64,000 nt of DNA from Oscillospiraceae bacterium (GTDB taxonomy: Bacteria > Bacillota > Clostridia > Oscillospirales > Acutalibacteraceae): NCBI GenBank assembly GCA_009784445.1, contig WRBQ01000003.1:1-64000 (forward strand). The letters run 5' to 3'. The notes below the pieces were generated by a model, which was not told where the DNA came from, did not search any database, and saw nothing but the letters and a program-made list of their open reading frames with translations. Numbering within the stretch: position 1 is the first letter of the stretch; every line of letters begins with the position of its first letter. The translations under genes were made by a program, and so were the position numbers. Shown here one piece after another: positions 8,495 through 17,720 of the stretch.

Positions 8495-9238
8495 TTACAG
8501 CGCCACCATATGCCGCGTCAGCGGATTGCCCAGCCAAGCGTTGCCCACCGCAAACATCTCACGCAGATAATCCATCGGCAGCGTGCGCCAAATGGTTCGC
8601 GCGGGCAGTTGTGTGGCGTCAAGATCAATGCGTCGCGCCAAAAATCGCGCACGATACAAATGAAAGCGCTGGGTAGCTATCGTGACAGTAAAGTCATCAT
8701 GGCCGAAATGTTCGCGCAACATTTGCTGTCCAAAACGCAAGTTTTCTTCGGTCGATACCGCTCGGTTTTCCAGCAAAATTTGCTCAGCAGGCACACCCCG
8801 TTCAGTCAAATACCAAGCCATCACCTGCGCTTCGCTAAACTGCCGCCCTTCGGCATAACCACCGCTGACCACAATCACCGCCTGCGGGTTGCGCATGTGA
8901 AATTCCAGCGCAGCGTTCAAGCGATAGGCCAGCATGCGGCTGGGTCTGTCGCCATGAATGGCCGCACCCAACACGATGACGACATCTTCCTCGTGCGTTG
9001 CCGTGGACACGCTGCCATACGCCGCCAAAAAGCCAGCGAACAACACTGGTATCATGGCGAGCGCCAGCACACTAATGTGCAGCCATTTGGGCAGCTTGGG
9101 CAACAGCGCTGCATATGCCAATAGCACCACCGCCGCTGCCAGCACTAGGTACCAGCCCATGGTGATGCGCGGCATAAAAAACAGGCTTAGCCCTGCCAGC
9201 ACACCGCCAACGGCAAGAATAATGCGTAAAATCTTCAT
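8495..9238 (-). CDS. YdcF/SanA (DUF218) family membrane protein
   Basis: TM N-terminus then DVVIVLGAAIHGDRPSRMLAYRLNAAL...VVSGGYAEGRQFSEAQVMAWYL. Confidence 0.85.
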   Translation of the reverse strand: MKILRIILAVGGVLAGLSLFFMPRITMGWYLVLAAAVVLLAYAALLPKLPKWLHISVLALAMIPVLFAGFLAAYGSVSTATHEEDVVIVLGAAIHGDRPSRMLAYRLNAALEFHMRNPQAVIVVSGGYAEGRQFSEAQVMAWYLTERGVPAEQILLENRAVSTEENLRFGQQMLREHFGHDDFTVTIATQRFHLYRARFLARRIDLDATQLPARTIWRTLPMDYLREMFAVGNAWLGNPLTRHMVAL

Positions 9239-9249
9239 GCAAACCTCGT

Positions 9250-9325
9250 GTAGGGGCGCGCATTGCGCGTCCGTGTTTTTTTGAAACCGTGTAGAAAATC
9301 CCGGACGGCCACTGGCCGCCCCTAC
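9250..9325. repeat. Dispersed inverted repeat, family A copy 2
   Basis: GTAGGGGCGCGCATTGCGCGTCCG ... CCGGACGGCCACTGGCCGCCCCTAC. Confidence 0.85.
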
Positions 9326-9460
9326 ATTACATCCTGTAAAAATCCACCGCGCAGCGGCAGGCTTATTGGTGTGCTCCGCACCCCTCCCCTCACCCGCTAC
9401 GGCGGGAGCTCCCTCTAACAGAGGGAGCCAGGGGCTTGTTTCTTCAATTTACTATAAAAT

Positions 9461-9517
9461 TTCACCGCGAAGCGAGGTGCTCACCGCAGGTGTGGTTCTT
9501 TTTTTCAAAAAAAGAAT
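9461..9517. repeat. Composite dispersed repeat (CGCGAAGCG...CCGCAGGTG plus T7/A7 palindrome), overlaps 3' end of the transporter gene
   Basis: ttcaccgcgaagcgaggtgctcaccgcaggtgtggttctttttttcaaaaaaagaatcgcg. Confidence 0.6.
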
Positions 9518-10898
9518 CGCGTCTCTCTTCTAATTCCCGCGTAATTTGCTGCAAAAATACCCCATGCAACTTATACTTCTTCAAATACAGCAGCAGCGCA
9601 AGCCCCAGTATTACCGGCGGCACGGCGAACATCAACACATTGAGCACCACGTTCACGGCTGGCGGCTGCGCGGTTTGCGCCACAATGGCCGCGTCCGCAA
9701 ACATGCCGTAGGTCGTGGACACATAGCCCGCCAGCTGCATCGCACCGAGGAAAATCAGCGTGGCAATGGCGCCGCTGAACTTGCCAATGAGTGTGAGCAG
9801 TGAAAAAATCAAATTCTCGCTGCGATAGCCTAGCTTCCACTCGCCATATTCCACGGCATCCACCATGAAAATGCTGGTGAGTATGCCAAAAAAGCCAAAG
9901 CCGCCCACCGTAAACAGCACAATCGGCAGCATGAACATCGGGTTGCCCGTCAGCGCAAGCCCGGCCATCAGCACATAGCCTGCAAGGGGCACCATACAGC
10001 CAGCGATGAAAATCTTGCGGCGGCTGATCTTCTTGGCCAGCAAGGGATAGCTGAGCATTGCCAAGGCCATGCCCGCGCCCGCCACCAGCATAAACAAGTC
10101 GAACACTTCGGGCGCCTGCCACACATGCGCAAAGTAGAACAGCGCCACCATTTGCGTCACATTGATGGCCGTCATCGCCAAAATAAACACCACTTCGATG
10201 ATCAACAGTTGATCGTTTTGCCGCAGCGTTTGCCACGCCTCTTTGAAGGAAAACGCTTGCTCGCGGCGGCCGATTTCGCGCACTTTCATGCTTTTTGCCG
10301 CAATGCCTGCAAACAAAATATACATGCCCATTAGCAGCAGCACCCAGTAGAAATAGCCCTGCGCTTCGCTTTGGCCGCCCAGCGTGGTCACCATCGTGCG
10401 GGTGAGCACCGGCACGCCAATCATCGCAATGCCGCCCACCAGCCGCGGCCAGGTGGAGATAACATCTCGTTCGCGTTCGTCCACGAACGATGCCGCGTAG
10501 GCATAGTAGGGCACGTCAATGACCGTGTAGGTCAGGCCATACAGCATGTACAGTGCCGTGATTCCCACCAGCAGGCCAATGCCCTGCATGCGCGTCATCA
10601 CCGGCGAAAACATGAACACAATCACCACAGCGTTAAGCACTGCGCCAATAATCACCCACGGTTTATGTTTTCCCCACGGCGTGCGCAAATTCTCGCTAAG
10701 CATGCCCACGATTGGGTCGCTGATGGCATCCCACAGGCGCAGCACCACGAACATCACCATCAAAAATCCGGCCGAAACACCCAGCACCGTCATGCAAAAC
10801 ACAACGAAATACGACCGCACTAGGTTGAAGGCAAAGCCCCCGCCCAGCGCACCCATGCTGTAGCCCGCAGTTTCTCGCACAGTGAGTTTTGGTTGCAT
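9462..10898 (-). CDS. MFS transporter, GPH (glycoside-pentoside-hexuronide:cation symporter) type
   Basis: 478 aa polytopic; LRLWDAISDPIVGMLSENLRTPWGKHKPW is characteristic of the GPH family. Confidence 0.88.
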   Translation of the reverse strand: MQPKLTVRETAGYSMGALGGGFAFNLVRSYFVVFCMTVLGVSAGFLMVMFVVLRLWDAISDPIVGMLSENLRTPWGKHKPWVIIGAVLNAVVIVFMFSPVMTRMQGIGLLVGITALYMLYGLTYTVIDVPYYAYAASFVDERERDVISTWPRLVGGIAMIGVPVLTRTMVTTLGGQSEAQGYFYWVLLLMGMYILFAGIAAKSMKVREIGRREQAFSFKEAWQTLRQNDQLLIIEVVFILAMTAINVTQMVALFYFAHVWQAPEVFDLFMLVAGAGMALAMLSYPLLAKKISRRKIFIAGCMVPLAGYVLMAGLALTGNPMFMLPIVLFTVGGFGFFGILTSIFMVDAVEYGEWKLGYRSENLIFSLLTLIGKFSGAIATLIFLGAMQLAGYVSTTYGMFADAAIVAQTAQPPAVNVVLNVLMFAVPPVILGLALLLYLKKYKLHGVFLQQITRELEERRDSFFEKKNHTCGEHLASR

Positions 10899-10917
10899 CT
10901 TAGCACCGCCCTTTCTT

Positions 10918-10968
10918 GTTCTTTTTCAAAAAAAGAACCAAAAAAACCTATGCCGCTTCGCGGGGGGA
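10918..10968. repeat. Dispersed T/A palindrome element, family B
   Basis: gttctttttcaaaaaaagaaccaaaaaaacctatgccgcttcgcgg. Confidence 0.7.
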
Positions 10969-11076
10969 TTTTTATGGGGCTGGAGAGAACACAGCGAAGC
11001 GAGTAAAATTGTTTCACGTGAAACACGGTTTTTACAGAGAAGGCTGCCTTTTCTGGGTGGAAGGGTATATCCAACT

Positions 11077-11147
11077 GTAGGGGCGCGCATTGCGCGTCCG
11101 GATTTTTGCCATGCAAAAACCCCCGGACGGCCAATGGCCGCCCCTAC
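11077..11147. repeat. Dispersed inverted repeat, family A copy 3
   Basis: GTAGGGGCGCGCATTGCGCGTCCGG...CCGGACGGCCAATGGCCGCCCCTAC. Confidence 0.85.
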
Positions 11148-11159
11148 AAATTTCCCCCA

Positions 11160-12254
11160 TTAAGCACTAAGCACCACCAACGCAGTAATCGCCGCAGCAA
11201 CAAGCCCCAGTCCCGCCAGAACAATCAGCCCCTGGCGCACGCCCTCGCTGACGCTAGAGGGCTCAAGATCACGTAGCCACTGCTTGAAGTCTAGCTTGCG
11301 TTTGCACAAGTCTTTGTAGTAAAGCACCCGCGTGCGGTAGTTGCGTACATCGCTTTCGTCAAACTCAAACAAGCGCACGCCACGAAACACGCCGTCGCCA
11401 TAGGCCGCAAAGCCCGTACCAGGGCAATAGCCCAAGTCGATGCCATCCACTTTGCCGTGAAAGCTGTTTTTGTGGTCATGCCCAAAGAACATGCCCAGCA
11501 TGTCGCCTTGCTCCTTCGCGGCGGCGAACAATCCTGCGTCGCCGCTTGAGATACACGGCCGCTCGCAGTAGCGCCCAACCGCTTTGTTTTCATCAAGCGT
11601 GTAGTATGTTTTCTTTTGCTTGAATTGCGCAAAGCCGGGATGACCATGCTTGCCACGCCGCCTGCTGGTTTTCAGCAAGCCATACACCGCAGCAATGGGG
11701 ATGTGCATGAAGGCCAGTGCGGGCACGCCGGACAGACTGTCGCGCACGCGGCGATACCATGCCACTTGATTGTCATGCAACGGCTGATAACCCGTCAGGC
11801 TTGTGCTGCCATGCGAGTCCAGCATATACAAATTTAGAGCACGCTCACCCTTGCTGTTAAAAATCAGCAAATTATGGTTCGCACAACCTTCCACATCGGG
11901 GGTGTCATAGGCCAAACAGCAGCTGTGTTCTTGATAATAACCCAGCTGCGCCTGTGCGCACACGTGCTCAATGTCGTGGTTGCCAAAGGTGAAGGTGAAG
12001 GGAATACCACGCTCTTGCATGGGCGCGCATAGCTCGGCGATGAGCCGCCGCACTTGTTCTTCTTTGTCTGCGCCACGCAGCTTGCGTGAATAGCCTTGGA
12101 TTTGATCGCCGGTGAGCACAACCAAGTCAGGTTTAAGTTGGTCGAGTGCGGCGTCCATCAAACGCAGGGTTTCGCGCTTCACGCCGGGGGTATCCTGCAA
12201 ATCAGTCATTTGCAGGATAGTGAATTTTCCGTTGCGGAAACTCAATTGTTTCAT
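11160..12254 (-). CDS. Calcineurin-like metallophosphoesterase with C-terminal TM
   Basis: TILQMTDLQD, VVLTGDQIQG, FTFGNHD, FFGHDH motifs; start at ATG 12254 (the longer ORF overlaps acn). Confidence 0.85.
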   Translation of the reverse strand: MKQLSFRNGKFTILQMTDLQDTPGVKRETLRLMDAALDQLKPDLVVLTGDQIQGYSRKLRGADKEEQVRRLIAELCAPMQERGIPFTFTFGNHDIEHVCAQAQLGYYQEHSCCLAYDTPDVEGCANHNLLIFNSKGERALNLYMLDSHGSTSLTGYQPLHDNQVAWYRRVRDSLSGVPALAFMHIPIAAVYGLLKTSRRRGKHGHPGFAQFKQKKTYYTLDENKAVGRYCERPCISSGDAGLFAAAKEQGDMLGMFFGHDHKNSFHGKVDGIDLGYCPGTGFAAYGDGVFRGVRLFEFDESDVRNYRTRVLYYKDLCKRKLDFKQWLRDLEPSSVSEGVRQGLIVLAGLGLVAAAITALVVLSA

Positions 12255-12267
12255 GCAACCCTCCCTA

Positions 12268-14223
12268 CTATGCATTCCCATCTCGGGTGTAATCCAGCAA
12301 CCCACCCGCCAGCAAAATGTCACGCTGGCGCGGCGACAGGTTGTAGTTGAGTGCATAAATCTCGCCGCTGCTAAGGTTTTGCAGCGCAACGGCAGTGCCC
12401 TGCTGCATGGCAGTGCGAATATCACCCAGCTGCAGTTGGTCACCCTGGCGGATTTTCTCGTAGTCCATGGGGCTGGCGAAGGTCAGCGGCACAATGCCGG
12501 AGTTCACCAAATTGGCCAAGTGCATGCGCGCAAAGCTCTTGGTAACCACAGCCTTAATGCCCAGATATAACGGCACAAGCGCTGCGTGTTCACGGCTGGA
12601 GCCTTGGCCGTAATTCTCGCCGCCAATGACCATGCCACTGCCTGCTGCTTTGCAGTTTGCCGCAAAGTTGGGGTCGCACTGTGCAAAGCAGAACTGCGCC
12701 AGATACGGTATGTTGGAACGGTAAGGTAGAATTTTTGCACCAGCAGGCATGATGTGGTCGGTGGTGATGTTGTCGCCCACTTTCAGCACCGCTTTTGCGG
12801 TGATGCTTTGCGGCAGTGGCTCGCTGGTGGGGAAGGGCTTGATGTTCGGTCCATACTCGATTTCCACGCTGTCCATTTCGCTTTCGAGCACAGGATGCTC
12901 AATCATGTTGTCGTCAATGAGGAAGCTTTCGGGCATGGTGATGATGGGGAATTCACCCAGCGTGCGTGGGTCAGTAAATTCACCAGTGATGGCAGCCGCT
13001 GCCGCCACTTCGGGGCTGACGAGATAGACCTGTGCATCTGCCGTGCCACTGCGGCCCTCAAAGTTGCGGTTGAATGTGCGCAGCGAAACCCCGCCACTGC
13101 TGGGTGCTTGACCCATGCCAATGCAGGGACCGCAGGCGGCCTCCAGCACACGCGCGCCAGCGGCGATGATATCCGTGAGCGCGCCGTTTTGCGCAATCAT
13201 GGTGAGCACTTGCTTGCTGCCGGGCGAAATATTGAGGCTCACGCGCGGGTGCACGGTTTTGCCTTTGAGAATCGCCGCGGTTTTCATCAGGTCAAGAAGA
13301 CTTGCGTTCGTGCAAGAACCAATGCAAACTTGATCCACTTGCATGCCAGCAAGTTCGCGCACGGGCTTGACGTTATCGGGCATGTGCGGGCAGGCGGCAA
13401 GGGGCTCAAGGGCAGTTAGGTCAATATCAATGATGTCATCATATGTAGCATCAACGTCGGCGGAAAGTTCAGTCCAATCTTGCTCGCGTTCTTGCGCCTT
13501 GAGGAACGCACGCGTCACGTCATCACTGGGGAATACCGAGCCGGTTGCGCCGAGCTCCGCGCCCATGTTGGTGATGGTGGCACGCTCCGGCACGCTGAGG
13601 CTGGCTACTCCTGCCCCACCATATTCCATCACGCGGCCAATACCGCCCTTCACACTCAAGCGGCGCAGCACCTCAAGAATCACGTCTTTCGCGCTCACCC
13701 AAGGCTGCAACGAACCGGTCAATCGCACAAGTGTCACCTTCGGCATGGGAATATGATAGGCTCCGCCGCCCATGGCCACGGCAACGTCCATGCCGCCGGC
13801 GCCCATAGCCAGCATACCTAAGCCACCTGCCGTTGGGGTGTGGCTGTCGCTACCAATCAAGGTCTTGCCGGGTTTGGCGAAGCGCTCCAAGTGCACTTGG
13901 TGGCAAATGCCGTTGCCCGGGCGCGAAAACAGCAGCCCACGTTTGCGTGCGCAGCTTCGAATGAATTTATGGTCATCAGCGTTTTCAAAGCCGCTTTGCA
14001 GCGTGTTGTGGTCAATGTAGGCCACGCTGAGCTCGGTTTTTACGCGTGGCACGCCCATTGCTTCAAACTCCAAATAGGCCATGGTGCCGGTGGCATCCTG
14101 CGTAAGGGTTTGGTCGATTTTCAGCGCGATGGTTTCGCCGGGCACCATGTTGCCTTCTAGCAGATGGGCGGCGATGATTTTTTGTGTGATGTTTTGTGGC
14201 ACGATATTTCTCCTCATTTTCAA
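12268..14223 (-). CDS. acnA: Aconitate hydratase
   Basis: 651 aa; SDSHTPTAGGLGMLAMGAGGMDVA, CIGSCTNASL, EAACGPCIGMGQAPSSGGVSLRTFNRNFEGRSGT. Confidence 0.93.
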   Translation of the reverse strand: MKMRRNIVPQNITQKIIAAHLLEGNMVPGETIALKIDQTLTQDATGTMAYLEFEAMGVPRVKTELSVAYIDHNTLQSGFENADDHKFIRSCARKRGLLFSRPGNGICHQVHLERFAKPGKTLIGSDSHTPTAGGLGMLAMGAGGMDVAVAMGGGAYHIPMPKVTLVRLTGSLQPWVSAKDVILEVLRRLSVKGGIGRVMEYGGAGVASLSVPERATITNMGAELGATGSVFPSDDVTRAFLKAQEREQDWTELSADVDATYDDIIDIDLTALEPLAACPHMPDNVKPVRELAGMQVDQVCIGSCTNASLLDLMKTAAILKGKTVHPRVSLNISPGSKQVLTMIAQNGALTDIIAAGARVLEAACGPCIGMGQAPSSGGVSLRTFNRNFEGRSGTADAQVYLVSPEVAAAAAITGEFTDPRTLGEFPIITMPESFLIDDNMIEHPVLESEMDSVEIEYGPNIKPFPTSEPLPQSITAKAVLKVGDNITTDHIMPAGAKILPYRSNIPYLAQFCFAQCDPNFAANCKAAGSGMVIGGENYGQGSSREHAALVPLYLGIKAVVTKSFARMHLANLVNSGIVPLTFASPMDYEKIRQGDQLQLGDIRTAMQQGTAVALQNLSSGEIYALNYNLSPRQRDILLAGGLLDYTRDGNA

Positions 14224-14316
14224 AACGGCAGAGCCAAAGCCCTGCCGCCGTATTAATAATTCCTTATAGGCGCCCCCTTGGGGGAGCTGGCGCGGCTTGC
14301 CGCGGGGTAACCTTGT

Positions 14317-14400
14317 CTACCAGAAAAATAGCCAAAGCCAGCCCACAAGCAAACCGGCAATTCCGGTGAAAACCCATTCGGTCACTTCAAACCATTGCAT
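14317..14400 (-). CDS. 27-aa putative single-pass membrane peptide MQWFEVTEWVFTGIAGLLVGWLWLFFW
   Basis: ATG 14400 preceded by AAGGAG; strongly hydrophobic and Trp-rich; below ORF-track length cutoff. Confidence 0.45.
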   Translation of the reverse strand: MQWFEVTEWVFTGIAGLLVGWLWLFFW

Positions 14401-14435
14401 GTGCAGTCTCCTTTGACTATTTTTATTACCTACCA

Positions 14436-15323
14436 TTATAGCAGATTTCGAGCAGGTTTGTCAAGCGTTAATTCTGCCAAGCCGTCGGCATAGCCCATGG
14501 CACACACTTGCTCGAGCAGCTCACGTGGCTTGGTAGTGAACGTGCGTAGCGGCAACGCGGCCGCCGGGCGAATCAACACTGCGCGGCCCTCGCGCTCCAT
14601 GTCTTCTAGCAGGCGTAGTGATTGCATGTAGTTCACGTGGCGCAGCTGCAATGCTCGGGCAACCGCAGGATAGCGGCGCAACGTCATGGCGTATGTGTTT
14701 TGCAAACGCTCGGGTGCTTTCACATAGCCTGTCGGGCGGTTGAGAATGGCCACCACGCGTTCGCAGCCCTCACGCAGAGCTTGTTCCACCGGCAGCGAGT
14801 CCGCGCAGCCGCCGTCGAAGTAAAGCTGGCCGTCAATCTCAATGGGCTTGCAGCAAAGCGGCAGGCAGGCCGAGGCCATCAGCGCACGGCAATCACGCGC
14901 GGCGAAAATCTCGTTGCCGAAATATTCAGCTTGTCCGGTTTCAGCGTTGGTGACCACGATGCGCAGTTCATCTTGCAAGGCGCACAGCACGTCAAAATTA
15001 ATGGGGTCTTCGCCATCGGGCCCAGAAATGGTTTTGTAGATGTACTCCAAATTGACGAAATTGCCGGTGCGCAGCAGGCTTGTCCAGCCAAGATATTCAG
15101 GCCGTGCGGCGTATTGCGCGTAAAACCGCAGCGTGCGGTTGCGATGCCCAGCCAAATGCGATGCCAAATTCGCCGCAGCAGCCGACACCCCGATGTAATA
15201 AGGAAACGTGATGTCGTGGTCGCGAAAACATTGCAGCACCCCCACGCCATACACGCCCAGCTGACCGCCGCCCTCGCACAGCAGGGCTGTTTTGGGTTCG
15301 CGTAAATCTTGCCAAAGCGGCAT
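14436..15323 (-). CDS. Patatin-like phospholipase family protein
   Basis: ALLCEGGGQLGVYGVGVLQ, GVSAAAAN (GxSxG variant), LYFDGGCADSLPV. Confidence 0.85.
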   Translation of the reverse strand: MPLWQDLREPKTALLCEGGGQLGVYGVGVLQCFRDHDITFPYYIGVSAAAANLASHLAGHRNRTLRFYAQYAARPEYLGWTSLLRTGNFVNLEYIYKTISGPDGEDPINFDVLCALQDELRIVVTNAETGQAEYFGNEIFAARDCRALMASACLPLCCKPIEIDGQLYFDGGCADSLPVEQALREGCERVVAILNRPTGYVKAPERLQNTYAMTLRRYPAVARALQLRHVNYMQSLRLLEDMEREGRAVLIRPAAALPLRTFTTKPRELLEQVCAMGYADGLAELTLDKPARNLL

Positions 15324-15339
15324 AAAAGTCTCCTCATAT

Positions 15340-16443
15340 TTATAGCATGTCTTTTTGCACGTTCAGCGTAAATCGAAAATCCTCGAAAGTCTGCAAGTTC
15401 ATGTTCATATGCATTTGCCCATGACAAGATACAAACTTTTTTCCATTCAGCTCATATACCGTTTTTACGGCGCAAGTTTGGGAGCATCCATTACATTTTC
15501 CGTAATAATCTACAAGGCGGTCAGCAATTTCAGGCGACAGGTCATAAACACTTTTGAGAACGGAATTTGTCAAATCATTTTTTCGCCCCATAAATTTTCC
15601 TTCATATTTATAATTTGAAACCATGTACCACCAATAAGAATGGCTCATAAGGTGTTCATTGATTCGTAGAGAATATGAAAATCCGTGAACGGATGATGTG
15701 TATGTTATTTTGCAGCCTAATTGGTCACCCTCAATTTTTCGCTTTATTTTAAGTTCTTTTTCACTTAAAAGAAATTGGTCAGTTTTTATTATTTCTGCTT
15801 GAAGTGCAGGTGCTAACAGAGAAATACATTCCTCAAACCCAGCCTTAACGCCCCTACGAATAAAATAAAGCCTTGTCTCGCCAATTTCATTGTTAATTGG
15901 AACGGCATCTGGCTCAACATCATATTCTTCAACGGTCATTTTCTTGATAATAACTTCGGCAAATTTGCATGTGCCAAGTTTAAGTTCAAGCTCTTCCTGT
16001 GTTGCGGAGCGCATATATTTTTCGCTTTTAGAAAAGTAGCGCGTTTCGCCGTTGATGAGTATTTGCATGAACGTTAGACCATAAATCACGGTGATTTCGT
16101 TATCCCCTGCTAAGCTTGTGCGATTATCAAAATGCTTGGGCTTTTTGGGGTTAGGCTGCGCAATATCGCTAAGGCTTCTATTATCCGATTGCGTACCAAA
16201 TGAAATATGACCTTCGCCCAGCAGCAAATGCAAACCGGGCTGCGGCATGTGCACAGCCATGTGAATGCACAACGGCAGGCGAAATGTTTTGGGCACCGTC
16301 ACGCAAGAGGTTAATGACTTAGTGGGCAGAAAACTGCTGCGCAGATTTTTTTCGGCAGACAGCAACAAGCCATCTTCTGTTTGTTGCGCAAGGGCATGCT
16401 TGTCTACTTTGAGCGAATTAAAGTCTACATGGGTTGTGGTCAC
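15340..16443 (-). CDS. Hypothetical protein with C-terminal Cys cluster; AT-rich 3' two thirds
   Basis: 367 aa from GTG 16443 with AGGAGG SD; contains KCNGCSQTCAVKTVYELNGKKFVSCHGQMHMNM; upstream part of the 513-aa ORF is antisense-frame overlap with the EamA gene. Confidence 0.65.
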   Translation of the reverse strand: MTTTHVDFNSLKVDKHALAQQTEDGLLLSAEKNLRSSFLPTKSLTSCVTVPKTFRLPLCIHMAVHMPQPGLHLLLGEGHISFGTQSDNRSLSDIAQPNPKKPKHFDNRTSLAGDNEITVIYGLTFMQILINGETRYFSKSEKYMRSATQEELELKLGTCKFAEVIIKKMTVEEYDVEPDAVPINNEIGETRLYFIRRGVKAGFEECISLLAPALQAEIIKTDQFLLSEKELKIKRKIEGDQLGCKITYTSSVHGFSYSLRINEHLMSHSYWWYMVSNYKYEGKFMGRKNDLTNSVLKSVYDLSPEIADRLVDYYGKCNGCSQTCAVKTVYELNGKKFVSCHGQMHMNMNLQTFEDFRFTLNVQKDML

Positions 16444-16469
16444 GTGGGTTTTCCTCCTAAAATCATTAC

Positions 16470-16883
16470 TCACAGCGCCAATAGCACCGTACCCGCCGTC
16501 ACCAACACGCCACCAAGAATCGTTCGCCAGTTCACTTCCTCGCGGAAAATCACAAAGGCAAGTATAATCGTAATCACCACGCTGAGTTTGTCGATCGGCA
16601 CCACGCGTGACACATCGCCCAGTTGCAACGCACGAAAGAAAAACAACCACGAAATCCCCGTGGCAACGCCCGAGGCAATGAGGAATATCCAGTTGCGGCG
16701 CGTCATGGTGAACACATCGCCGTGGTGGCCGGTGATGAAGACCATCGCCCAAGCCATCACCAGCACAACAACCGTGCGAATAGCAACCGCTACATGGGAG
16801 TTCACGCCCTCGAGGCCAAGCCGCGCCAGAATCGCCACTAATGCCGCAAACACGGCCGCTAGCAGCGCATATACTAACCACAT
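16470..16883 (-). CDS. Small EamA/DMT-type membrane transporter
   Basis: 137 aa, about 5 TM; WLFFFRALQLGDVSRVVPIDKLSVVITIILAFVIFREEV. Confidence 0.85.
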   Translation of the reverse strand: MWLVYALLAAVFAALVAILARLGLEGVNSHVAVAIRTVVVLVMAWAMVFITGHHGDVFTMTRRNWIFLIASGVATGISWLFFFRALQLGDVSRVVPIDKLSVVITIILAFVIFREEVNWRTILGGVLVTAGTVLLAL

Positions 16884-16997
16884 GACTGTGCCTCCCCTCT
16901 TTCTTGCTTCTTTTTATTTTACCACGATGCAGCGGGGGTTGTCAACATGAAATTTGCGGGTAGACTTTTACCCTCAGCAAAATCCTCGCTCCGCGAA

Positions 16998-17041
16998 CCA
17001 CCTGCGGTGGGGCTCGGTCGCTTCGCTGCATTCTATTCCAG
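16998..17041. repeat. Dispersed repeat family C (minus orientation)
   Basis: ccacctgcggtggggctcggtcgcttcgctg..ttctattccag; reverse complement of the 25517-25559 copy. Confidence 0.65.
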
Positions 17042-17055
17042 CCCCATAAGAATCC

Positions 17056-17104
17056 ACCGCGAAGCGATTAGGTTTTTTTGGTTCTTTTTTTGCAAAAAAA
17101 GAAC
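17056..17104. repeat. Dispersed T7-GC-A7 palindrome element, family B (opposite orientation)
   Basis: ccgcgaagcgattaggtttttttggttctttttttgcaaaaaaagaac. Confidence 0.7.
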
Positions 17105-17120
17105 ACTTCGCGTCGCGCCC

Positions 17121-17519
17121 CTACTTGCGCTTGCGTTTTTTCTTGCCGCCGCTACGTGATTGCACGGTGCGGTTTGCCGCTAAAATGCCGCCCGCACCGC
17201 CAGTCAATAGCATCACCGGCAACAGAATGAAGGCAACCGCCCCCGGCGCACCGCGCGACACTGCCATGGAAATCAGCAGCACAATGGGGTACATCACTGC
17301 CGCAGCAAGGGCTCCGAATAGCAAGCCCTGCGCACGGCGTGACCGCACGTGTATGTAACCCGCCACTAGAGCCGCCAGAGCCGCCGCTCCAAAAGCAAGA
17401 TAGCGCAGCATGCTGCTGGCTAAGTCTAACCGCAGGGCAATGCCTGCCGCCACTAGCAGCAACAGCCCCAGCACAACTAATCCAATGCCCGCGCTGATAA
17501 GTAAACGTTTGATGTTCAT
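17121..17519 (-). CDS. Hypothetical membrane protein
   Basis: 132 aa with several TM segments and basic C-terminus GGKKKRKRK. Confidence 0.6.
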   Translation of the reverse strand: MNIKRLLISAGIGLVVLGLLLLVAAGIALRLDLASSMLRYLAFGAAALAALVAGYIHVRSRRAQGLLFGALAAAVMYPIVLLISMAVSRGAPGAVAFILLPVMLLTGGAGGILAANRTVQSRSGGKKKRKRK

Positions 17520-17597
17520 ATATCTCTCCTTATATTGGACTCAAACAAGCGTAGGGTGCAGCCTGTATCTCTACATTCTACACTCTACGCTCTACAT

Positions 17598-17720
17598 TTA
17601 TTCGTCAAACATCCGCATCATTTCACGAAACAGCTGCATCTCACGGCGCGCGCTGTGCTTGAAGGTGATGGTGATGACTGTGCTTTGCGCATAGTCTTCT
17701 AATACTTTTTTCCGTAGCAA
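17598..17720 (-). CDS. Possible 40-aa small ORF overlapping the end of the upstream Cys-rich gene
   Basis: TTG start; MLRKKVLEDYAQSTVITITFKHSARREMQLFREMMRMFDE; composition protein-like, no clear SD. Confidence 0.3.
   Translation of the reverse strand: MLRKKVLEDYAQSTVITITFKHSARREMQLFREMMRMFDE

Noticed and set aside
15340-16881. 513-aa ORF taken as a single protein
   Set aside because: First about 145 codons overlap the EamA gene in another frame and look non-coding; GTG 16443 with AGGAGG gives a sensible start.
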